This document shows, piece by piece, positions 14,201 through 20,839 of a DNA stretch of 26,579 nt. The stretch is from Amphimedon queenslandica (Eukaryota > Porifera > Demospongiae > Haplosclerida > Niphatidae). How positions within the stretch are numbered: the first letter of the stretch is position 1; every line of letters begins with the position of its first letter. The translations under genes and the position numbers were made by a program. Location: the NCBI RefSeq assembly GCF_000090795.2, contig NW_003546509.1, positions 11,946 through 38,524 on the forward strand, read 5' to 3'. The notes below the pieces were generated by a model that did not search any database, had not been told where the DNA came from, and saw nothing but the letters and a program-made list of their open reading frames with translations.

Positions 14201-16595
14201 GTCGTTATCCTTCACTTATGGTGAGCTGTCATTATTAGAGAATTAAGTTACTATTAGCTTCCTATTTCATTTATTGCTAGGACATATACATGCACAATAT
14301 GTACCATAATAGCCTATAGCCTTATATATAGCCTTGAGGTGTGCCCCAGTTCAGGGCCTGTTGCCCCACTTTTATTGGCATAACCTTTGGGAATTTTAGC
14401 TCACTTTACTTATTTACAATATCCTATTTTAGGCTACACTGACAAAGATGGAGCTGCATGAAATTGAGACTGTATTTCATTCTCTCTCTTATGATGGGCT
14501 TTTGAGTGTTTGTGGTGGCCTTTGCTTAATATTGAAGATGCTACTAGAGGTATTATTAAGAGACCTTGATTTTTAAAAGGAGTATTCAATGTTATCATTT
14601 TGTAGAAATCTAGCCAAGGAGAGACTGGAATTGATACACTCACAATAAAAAGTTTTTTGAATAAATATTATAACATTAAGATTGATGACGTTGGTATTTC
14701 ATTGTGTGCTGCTGATAAAATCAGATCAGGGTAAGCCTGCATGCATATATTTCACAGCTGATTATTAGTTATTATTGACATAAATGTTTTGCCCTTCGTG
14801 TATATTTTTAGACTTCTTATGAACCAGTACAACAATTTGTCTGAGACTCATGTTGCACATGTGAAAGATATATCTGAGTTGTTCCATGAATGGGTTAAGA
14901 TTGGCTTTTATGACTTCAGTCATCTTCCTTTTGATCTGAAAGTTAATCTAAATGGAAAAGAAGAAATATTGGAGAAGATTGAAAATGAAGGTACATTGAA
15001 TTGTACATGAATCTATTTGTTTAAATACTAAATATTAATTTTAATCATAAAATGATTATACTATGTCATTATTATAGATGAAGATACTGTTAAAAATGCT
15101 ATGCATCAATTATTTGCAATGGAGAGGCTAATATGCTACAAAGCCACTGACGATAGATCTACTAAAGTATGGAATATAATAAACATTCAGTGCATATTTT
15201 TTCATTTGTATATAGATTTGTGATGTAGATAAAGAGAGGAAATTGGATTCATACATCTTTTCTCTATCAATTAAATATTATGTTCATCTCCAGTTGGCAT
15301 TAAGAAGGTACATACATAGCACAGGGTCATTGGCCAATTTTATTAAAAATAAAAAAGGAATTTCTCCATTTTTATTACATTCTCTGATACATATAAATGT
15401 ACTCTTTTGTGTAGAAAGTTTGAGCTAATTTTTGATCATATTAGATTTTTACAAATTTTTTAAGTTGCTCCAAAATTAGGCAAAATAAAAGACCCTGTCT
15501 TCATTTGCTAACATTTTTATTGTTGTCTATTTTACACAGGAGGTTATTGCATCTTCTAGAAACAAGACAGAAAGAGCAACACAATGTGTCAATGAAGCAA
15601 AAAGTAGATAATGCAAGAATTGAATCTCCTCCTTCTCCTAATTTTACAAGGTAAATCTGCTAATTTATTGAGTATAATTAGTTGATGATGAACTCTAGCC
15701 TTTCTAGGATTTTAAGTATTCAAGACAGAGCTGCTGAAGACGCAAGTGTTGAGGATTTGACCATTAGCACTGACAGCAATACAACTGGAGCTGTTGCTCC
15801 TAATCCTCCAACGCCCAAGCAAGATCCTAGTTTATACATGATAGAAGGTAACATGTTCATCATTTAACATTTCTTGTTAATTGTACATATTTTATAGTTG
15901 TAATACATTTGTAGAATTAAAATTGCATTAATAGTTCTTATTATTGTATAGACGAGGATCTATCAGAAGCAGCTAGCAAACTTACAGAAACTGATGTTGC
16001 TCAACTATTAGAGAGAATGGGATTGCATGATAGTGCTGAGTTTGTTCAAACATTTGGAATCAGTGGAGATATAGTCTATTCCCTTTTGACCATGCCATCG
16101 CCAGATTTGAAAGAACTACAAATACCCAATAGAATCTATGAATTGAGGTTCCAGATTCAATTTAAAAGACTTTTAGAGAAAAAGGAGCTGGAGCATGTGT
16201 TTTCTTCTGAACTGTTAGCACAATTTTTGATGGAGAATAAACGATTTAGTCAATTTGCAAAGGTAGATTGTAAGTACTAAAAAAAATTAATTTACTGCTA
16301 GTTTGAGCATTGTTGTTTCTTTAAACCTCAATTTTAAAATATTTAATATTTGAGTGTAGCTAAACCTAACTATTATACCTAAGAATTATAAATTTACTTA
16401 AGACATAACGTAAATGAAAGTACTGGTATGTAGAAATTATAGATTTGCTCACTTTCATAGGTCGTTCAAGAAAGTCAACTTGATGGAGAAATGCTGTTGC
16501 TTGCAAGTGATGATGTTTATCGTGACCTTGGCATTTCATCACTCTATCAAGTTTTACTTAAAAAAGAACTTCAAAAGAAATTTGAGGATTTTTAG
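45..16595 (+). CDS. RNF213-like giant AAA+ protein with C-terminal tandem SAM domains (3' part, 44 exons)
   Basis: Partial at the 5' side. Forty-four exons with GT-AG junctions join in phase from an acceptor just before 45 to a TAG at 16593-16595, giving 3442 residues. Two AAA+ modules carry RNF213-type motifs: Walker A GETGVGKT (residue ~282) with Walker B VFLDEIN (~497), and Walker A GPPGSSKT (~790) with Walker B LMDE (~868). PFLNRFEK at ~1184 is also typical of the family. RNF213 (mysterin) is a cytosolic AAA+ E3 ligase acting in lipid-droplet biology and defence against intracellular microbes. Two SAM domains end the protein. I find no RING and no RZ-type zinc finger, so E3 activity cannot be assumed. 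Most introns are 43-150 bp; the longest (531-1889) holds a tandem repeat. Exon coordinates are in the block entries. The 11819 donor is the weakest junction. Family call is firm; orthology with vertebrate RNF213 is not claimed. Confidence 0.88.
612..1710 (+). repeat. Tandem repeat array, ~177-bp unit, six full copies plus a partial seventh
   Basis: The phrase attga(t/c)(g/a)tcc begins at 612, 791, 971, 1147, 1322, 1498 and 1672, giving steps of 174-180 bp. Each unit contains ctatgtagaaagttt, a (g/a)gccaattttt block, tatagcccatggttttt, and aaatttttattacacttt. The array fills most of the 1359-bp intron between exons 2 and 3 of the giant gene. A run of ten C lies at 1637-1646. Diverged members of the same family occur elsewhere in the window in both orientations. 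Short ORFs inside it are not genes. Confidence 0.9.
2328..4700 (+). other. AAA+ module 1 of the RNF213-like protein (exons 5-10 start)
   Basis: Exons 2328-2610, 2707-3039, 3258-3333, 3387-3520, 3623-3703 and the start of 4647-5756. Walker A (GETGVGKT) lies at 2509-2532 and Walker B (VFLDEIN) at 3623-3643, opening its own exon. A sensor-1-like AACNPHR lies at 4680-4700. Both acidic Walker B residues and the P-loop lysine are present, so nucleotide binding and hydrolysis look possible. Walker A and Walker B are about 215 residues apart, much longer than in an ordinary AAA+ module. The extra stretch is predicted helical and contains an insertion encoded by exons 6-8. Confidence 0.85.
3704..4646 (+). 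repeat. Intron 9 with three diverged, reverse-oriented copies of the dispersed repeat
   Basis: Copies begin near 4038, 4220 and 4379 with a (g)caactttnaaaattcata-like phrase, and include a cagctcaaattttctac block, the reverse complement of the gtagaaagtttgagctg core seen in the intron 2 array. Spacing is 159-182 bp. The intron lies between the Walker B exon and the sensor-1 exon of AAA1. The first 330 bp (3704-4030) shows nothing recognisable. Confidence 0.65.
4701..6576 (+). other. AAA+ module 2 of the RNF213-like protein (exons 10-12)
   Basis: Exons 4647-5756, 5883-6257 and 6340-6576. After a linker containing a YYVQNLPPTL-type segment and the family-like SQRDIKRVF helix, Walker A (GPPGSSKT) occurs at 5445-5468 and Walker B (VVLMDEAG) at 5673-5696. 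Exon 11 opens with SFVGLSN, the sensor-1 position, followed by an NRAI segment. Spacing between Walker A and B is about 78 residues, normal for AAA+. The catalytic lysine and the DE pair are intact, as in the active second module of vertebrate RNF213. Confidence 0.85.
6636..9027 (+). other. Post-AAA region with PFLNRFEK motif and largest exon (exons 13-15)
   Basis: Exons 6636-7007, 7077-7358 and 7411-9027. The arginine-containing PFLNRFEK segment (6894-6917) follows AAA2 as in RNF213, where it belongs to the ATPase core. Exon 15 is the largest in the window (1617 bp, 539 codons) and encodes a mostly helical segment with no recognisable catalytic motif. In the vertebrate protein, the E3 module follows this region. 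A short Cys pair near 7270-7280 (CQC) is not part of a zinc-finger pattern. Confidence 0.75.
11791..11847 (+). other. Near-perfect inverted repeat spanning the exon 25 splice donor
   Basis: A 20-base left arm (11791-11810) matches the reverse complement of 11828-11847 at 19 of 20 positions, with a 17-base loop (11811-11827). The only donor that keeps the reading frame is a weak GTTTTG at 11820, inside the loop. If the intron is retained, translation stops at 11831-11833. The hairpin could therefore affect splicing; that is inference. Confidence 0.7.
15340..15480 (+). repeat. Single diverged copy of the dispersed ~177-bp repeat in intron 40
   Basis: The intron between 15307 and 15540 contains ccatttttattaca(t/c)t, ctgatacatat and tgtagaaagtttgagct in the same order as in the intron 2 array, forward orientation. 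Only one partial unit is present. Confidence 0.65.
15952..16595 (+). other. Tandem SAM domains at the C-terminus (exons 43-44)
   Basis: Exons 15952-16262 and 16461-16595. SAM1 (about 15985-16190) has the order expected of a sterile alpha motif: TDVAQLLERMGL, then F..TFGI.GDIVYSLL, then a PDLKELQI turn and a closing basic helix. SAM2 (about 16200-16592) has ELLAQFL, then QLDGEMLLLASDDVYRDLGI, then a closing helix up to the stop. SAM domains usually polymerise or bind other SAM domains or RNA. The pair is joined by only a few residues and split by a 198-bp intron. Assigned by motif order, not by a profile search. Confidence 0.8.
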
Positions 16596-16691
16596 AATAA
16601 CAATAATAATTTTTAATGGTTTTGTAAAAATTAATTCTGATGCAGAATCAGCAGGGGGAGTGGCTCAGGAGGGGCGTGATGCAATTGAGCA

Positions 16692-17117
16692 ATGGGTTGC
16701 TGTATATTCCAATCTTCTGTACTCGAAGACAACTCAATCAAAGCTTATTTGAGAGTCAAAAGATTTGTCGTTGTCCGGGGGCACTCTATATTTGAAAATA
16801 ACGTCTTATCTGGTCTCCTTTACACTGATGGTCAGCGTCTTTGCTATGAAACTACTCGATGTGGTGACAAAAGAGCATGTTGCCTCTGCTGTCGGTACAG
16901 CATTTCACTTTCAGCCATAAAAGCAGTGATTGTTACTGAAGAACTCCCAGAAGTACTCCTCTTACATGGACAGGGATGTGCCTTTATGACTGGACCATAT
17001 TTGCAGTTGACAACTGAGGATGGGATGATTATTGTTGCTGCTCAAGAAATGGGCTCATTCCCTCAAACTATTAATCACATGAGAACAGATAAGTCTATTT
17101 CCCTATATCAAAGTTAA
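16692..17117 (+). CDS. Small Cys-cluster protein, possible acylated PH-like domain
   Basis: Uninterrupted ORF of 141 codons from an ATG at 16692, with an in-frame TGA six bases upstream at 16686-16688. It begins Met-Gly-Cys-Cys, a context often N-myristoylated and palmitoylated, although residue 6 is Phe and not Ser/Thr. A cluster CGDKRACCLCCRYSISL follows at about residues 56-72. Alternating hydrophobic segments (VVVRGHSIF, GLLYTDGQRL, AVIVTEELPEVLLLHG, YLQLTTEDGMIIVAA) look like a small beta fold of PH type with a closing helix. No family is recognised with certainty. It lies 97 bp after the giant gene's stop on the same strand. An upstream exon ending near 16691 cannot be excluded. AATAAA at 17325-17330 could be its polyadenylation signal. 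Confidence 0.6.
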   Translation: MGCCIFQSSVLEDNSIKAYLRVKRFVVVRGHSIFENNVLSGLLYTDGQRLCYETTRCGDKRACCLCCRYSISLSAIKAVIVTEELPEVLLLHGQGCAFMTGPYLQLTTEDGMIIVAAQEMGSFPQTINHMRTDKSISLYQS

Positions 17118-17489
17118 ATTTTTGTTGATTTTTTATTTGTTTAATTTGTAAATTCATCAGTTGAACTAGATATGGAATGTTTAATGTAGCGAACAGCACA
17201 TGCACATTATTTTGGTTCATCTTTTTTGCAAAGTGTAAAATTATGAGGTATTCTAGTCTCACATGGCCAGACTAGAGGTATTCACAATGGGTTATGCCAT
17301 ATCTGTATGCAAAGGGATATGCACAATAAATATAATGGTAGATTCTTGGACTAGATCTACTCTATGATGCACTATACTATAATGGTAGATTCTTGGACTA
17401 GATCTACTCTATGAACTATACTAATAAACAGTAGATCCACAAGGACATCAGTAATTCATGCAGACAAACAAACTCTATTGCATTACTCG
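17118..17489 (+). other. 3'-flanking DNA with a short tandem duplication
   Basis: No coding sequence seen. 17331-17377 and 17378-17421 are two near-identical copies of a 44-47-bp unit containing ggtagattcttggactagat. AATAAA at 17325-17330 is a plausible poly(A) signal for the preceding small gene. Confidence 0.7.
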
Positions 17490-17853
17490 TAGCATGTGGG
17501 TGAATCAATTGAATGATTATATATATAGGAAGTTGTTATTAGGAGTGTGCAGAAAACAAACACATACAAATCTATACACCTTGCAGATTAAGTAGATTTA
17601 TGGCAAAGCCAATTCAATTTTTGCCTGTTAATGCAAGTAACAAAATTCTAGATATAATACTCAATATTCTCTTGTACATCAGTGTGTAGGAGCTAAGAAA
17701 ACCTCTCCCTCTTTAATGATGTCTCGTGTGTGAATTAAGATAGGAAGACGAGGAGATACGCACTGTCAACACATCATCTAATACATTTAGTTGCAACTTT
17801 AATTATATTGTTTAATACTTTACACAATACAATAGACAACCACTACCACTGAG

Positions 17854-17860
17854 TATATAA
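17854..17860 (+). promoter_or_regulatory. TATA box of peptide gene A
   Basis: TATATAA inside gagtatataagagag, 90 bases before the ATG. The surrounding 80 bases are almost the same in the second gene copy, which supports it as a real core promoter. A conserved caatacaatagacaa lies about 30 bases further upstream. Confidence 0.75.
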
Positions 17861-17943
17861 GAGAGAAAAGAACAGTAGAGCTGCACCAGTTGTTATATCA
17901 ATAGTGACAAGTCGTATCAATCAAGAAAGAACAAAAGATTAAA

Positions 17944-18399
17944 ATGAAGCTCTTGACATTGTCAGTTCTACTGATGTTGGCATGTGCTGCTTTTGGTAAA
18001 GCAGTTAATGAGGTCCCAGTACAGGAGGAAGATCGTATGAATGAATCATTCATTATGAGTACTTATTGTTTCGTTTCTAGAAACAGCTGTTGAGGATTTT
18101 GAATTGACTGGTGGTAAGTAAACAATTACTTTGACTGCTTTGTTAATTATATGTTAGAGGAACAAACAGAAGATGATTCTAACGCTGTCATGGAGTCTGA
18201 TGCTGAGGTTGAAGGTCGTCGTAAGCTAGTTTGCTGGCGATACAAATGCAAAAACAGTGTTTCAAAGAGGGTTTGCAAATACATCAAAAACTACTACCCA
18301 AAAGGTCACAAACTCTATGGACGTCGTCTACTCCGTTGCTCTATTGTCTACACAAGGAGCTGCCACCAGATCTGCTACTATATTTACTATTATGGATAA
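17944..18399 (+). CDS. Secreted cationic six-cysteine peptide precursor, copy A (antimicrobial-like)
   Basis: Coding exons 17944-18034, 18081-18113 and 18158-18399 join in phase to about 121 residues. Residues 1-18 are a signal peptide (basic start, Leu-rich core, ending CAAFG). A propeptide of about 45 residues follows with 16 Asp/Glu and ends Gly-Arg-Arg. The mature part is about 58 residues: 8 Lys, 6 Arg, no Asp/Glu, and six Cys spaced C-X4-C-X8-C-X20-C-X7-C-X3-C. It ends in a Tyr-rich tail and a final Gly, a possible amide donor. Signal, acidic pro-region, dibasic site and cationic Cys-rich peptide is the plan of defensin-type antimicrobial precursors. The Cys spacing fits no defensin or knottin class I know. 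A toxin or signalling peptide remains possible. Confidence 0.82.
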
Positions 18400-18405
18400 A
18401 TGAAA

Positions 18406-18490
18406 GTAAGTAGTATTTGGTTTTGTTATACATTAAAGTTGGCATTAATAATTTAAGCTTGATCTCTCTCTCTCTCTCCTTCTTTCATAG
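18406..18490 (+). other. 3'UTR intron of peptide gene A
   Basis: GTAAGT six bases after the TAA and a CT-rich tract (tctctctctctctcc) ending in tttcatag at 18490. The second gene copy has a matching donor and CT-rich acceptor, so the intron is probably real. It sits too close to the stop to be expected to trigger nonsense-mediated decay. Confidence 0.6.
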
Positions 18491-18599
18491 GATAAAGATA
18501 CGTATTTGGCTAACTGGAAATATTGACCCTAATTAATTAACAAACATTTCTATATTTTTGGTGTAGTTTTGTGAAACTGTAGTTTAAAAAAAATTATTG

Positions 18600-19720
18600 A
18601 AACAAAAAATATTCTGTATCATATAAGACCAATAGGCACATAGGAGTCGTATGCCAGTATACAGTAGGTCTGCTAATTTTGCGCATTACTTTACATATTA
18701 TTCATGCAACCAGCAAAATGAAATAATGAGAAAAGCACAGAGTTTAGAGCGCATGCACTCACAATAGTAAGATGACCAATGTGACTTAAAGTTTAAAATG
18801 AATTTAAAAAATTACTGAAATTAGAATTTAAATGGTATAAGAAGTTAAAATTTTTTTATAACTTAAAAAAATAGCTTAAACTTTTGACATAGCATGAGAT
18901 TATAAATACATATTCTAAATGTAATAAAAATGGGGTTAATTTTAGAGCCATTTTTTCAGAAAAAAGCATGGCAAAAGCAAAATTGGCTTCAAAACCACCC
19001 ACATTCGTATTACAATTTTCTGATACATATTGATGTACTTATGCAGTGTAGAAGTTTGAGCTGATTGCCACATCAATTTTTCAAGTTACAGCCATTTCAA
19101 GAAAACACCCAAATTCTGAAGAATACCCAAGGCTATAGTCCACGGTTTTTCAAAAATACATGTAGCTCTGAAATCACTCTAAATTTTTATTACATTTTCT
19201 GATACATGTTGATGTACTTATTCTGTGTAGGGCTGATTCTAACTTCAATTTTACAAGTTAAGGCCATTTTAAAAACACTGAAATTCTGAAAATTACCTGA
19301 GGCTATAGTCCATGGTTTCTTTTTAAAAATGGCTCCAAAATCACCGCAAATTTTTATTAAATTTTTGATACATATTGATGTACTAATGCTGTGTAGAAAG
19401 TTTGAGCTAATTCCAACTTCAATAAAGTTTCTTTTATTAAACTTAATTTCTACATAGCATAAGGACATAATATGTATCAAAGAATGTAATAAAAATTGGA
19501 GTTAATTTCAGAGCTATTTTTTGGAAAAACCATGGGCAAACAGCATTGGGTTCTTTCAAAATTTTGGAGTTTTCTTAAAATGGCCATAACTTGAAAAATC
19601 TTTACGCTATTTGCTTTTGGAGCCAATACTAGATACTAATTTTGCTAATGATAAGCATCATACATTATAATGTCTTGTAAACAAGCCATTCAAATCCTCT
19701 AATGGTGTTAATAATAGCAT
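18600..19720. repeat. Intergenic block of dispersed-repeat copies in mixed orientation
   Basis: Family members recognised by gatacatattgatgtact and tgtagaaagtttgagct occur forward at about 18975-19430. They occur reversed (gtaataaaaat(g/t)gg...ggttaatt) at about 18920-18975 and 19436-19560. The forward unit at about 19310-19410 and the reverse unit at about 19436-19545 form an imperfect foldback. No gene is seen; the minus-strand reading frame at 19190-19480 is only repeat. Confidence 0.7.
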
Positions 19721-20091
19721 GTGGGTGAACTAATGTAATATCAATAGGAAGTTAAATTCTAACAAGTTTATGTGTGCATACACCATATTTATATGCCAAT
19801 ATATACACAGTTCTGATCAAGTAAATTTATGGCAAAGTCAATTCAATAATATTAATATATGCCAACCTACAAGAATCTATAATACCCAGTATGTAGGAGC
19901 CAGACCAACCTCTCCCACTCTAATAAATTAATATGCTGTCTCATGTGTGAATTAAAATAGGAAGAAGGTGAGACATTGACAACAGATCATCTAATAAGCA
20001 ATACCCTCATGACTTAAGTTACGGCTTTAATTTTATTGTTCAGTACTGTACACAATACAATAGACAAACACTCAAAAACAACACCACTGAG

Positions 20092-20098
20092 TATATAA
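20092..20098 (+). promoter_or_regulatory. TATA box of peptide gene B
   Basis: TATATAA, 94 bases before the ATG, in the same conserved context as in gene A (agctgcaccagttgttat follows within 25 bases in both). Confidence 0.75.
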
Positions 20099-20185
20099 GA
20101 GAGGAAGGAACGGTAGAGCTGCACCAGTTGTTATTAACAGTGACAAAACTTGTATCAATCAAGAAATCACCAAAGGAATAATAAA

Positions 20186-20644
20186 ATGAAGCTCTTGACA
20201 TTGTCAGTTCTACTGATGTTGGCATGTGCTGCTTTTGGTAAAGCAGTTAATGAGGTCCCAGTACAGGAGGAAGATGGTATGAATGAATCATTCATTATGA
20301 GTACTCATTGTTTGTCTTTTAGACACAGCTGTTGAGGATTTTGAATTGACTGGTGGTAAGTAAACACTTAATTTGACTGCCTTGTTGATTATTTGTTAGA
20401 GGAACAAACAGAAGATGATTCTAATGCTGTCATGGAGTCCGATGCTGAGGTTGAAGGTCGTCGTCGTAAGCTAGTTTGCTGGCCATACAAATGCAAAAAC
20501 AGCGTCTCAAAGAGGGTTTGCAAATACATCAAAAACACCTACCCAAAAGGTCACAAACTCCATGGACGTAATTTACTCCGTTGCTCTATTGTCTACACAA
20601 GGAGCTGCCACCAGATCTGCTACTATATTTACTATTATGGATAA
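20186..20644 (+). CDS. Secreted cationic six-cysteine peptide precursor, copy B (antimicrobial-like)
   Basis: Coding exons 20186-20276, 20323-20355 and 20400-20644, same phases as copy A. Signal peptide and propeptide match copy A, apart from Asp for Gln at the exon 1/2 junction and an extra Arg before the mature peptide (Arg-Arg-Arg). The mature part keeps all six Cys and differs at four sites by my count: Arg6 to Pro, Tyr24 to Thr, Tyr32 to His, Arg35 to Asn, lowering net charge by about two. The Tyr-rich tail and terminal Gly are kept. Both copies look intact and expressible. Function is inferred from architecture only. Confidence 0.82.
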
Positions 20645-20650
20645 ATGGAA

Positions 20651-20775
20651 GTAAGTAGTATTAGCCTTTGGTATAGTTTTTATTACTAATGATTCACTCA
20701 CTGTAGAGGGTATATATAGCATTTAAGATATAACCTTTCCTCTTTCTCTCTCTTTCTTTGTTTTCTTTTTCATAG
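20651..20775 (+). other. 3'UTR intron of peptide gene B
   Basis: GTAAGT at 20651, pyrimidine-rich tract and catag ending at 20775. Equivalent to the 3'UTR intron of copy A but longer. Confidence 0.55.
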
Positions 20776-20839
20776 AGATGAAGATTTGGTTGACTGGAAA
20801 TATTGATACTAATTAAGAACTTTTTGTATTTTTTTGCTG

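Larger units (their letters stand above)
9117..15847 (+). other. C-terminal helical shell, exons 16-42, without RING or RZ finger
   Basis: Exons: 9117-9273, 9342-9616, 9686-9871, 9982-10359, 10403-10513, 10605-10709, 10941-11047, 11096-11213, 11264-11424, 11521-11819, 11892-12031, 12140-12454, 12514-12642, 12698-12750, 12810-13141, 13241-13377, 13433-13572, 13760-13880, 13969-14105, 14154-14220, 14433-14549, 14606-14730, 14812-14990, 15078-15166, 15216-15307, 15540-15650, 15708-15847. All phases agree. I read each exon for CxxC...CxH...CxxC and for the Cys/His pattern of the RZ finger and found neither. Scattered cysteines (CAC near 11105, CSTC near 14078, CGGLC near 14511) do not form such a motif. 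Exons 41-42 encode a Ser/Pro/Thr-rich, probably disordered linker to the SAM domains. Confidence 0.7.
17490..18560 (+). repeat. Duplication unit A (promoter plus six-cysteine peptide gene)
   Basis: Matches unit B (about 19725-20840) with an offset of about 2240 bp. Shared landmarks are agcatgtgggtgaa (17491; 19726), ggcaaag(c/t)caattcaat, the gtgtgaatta(a)-ataggaaga block, the acacaatacaatagacaa block, the TATA region, all three coding exons, both introns and the 3'UTR intron. Similarity is highest from the TATA box to the stop codon. Confidence 0.85.
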
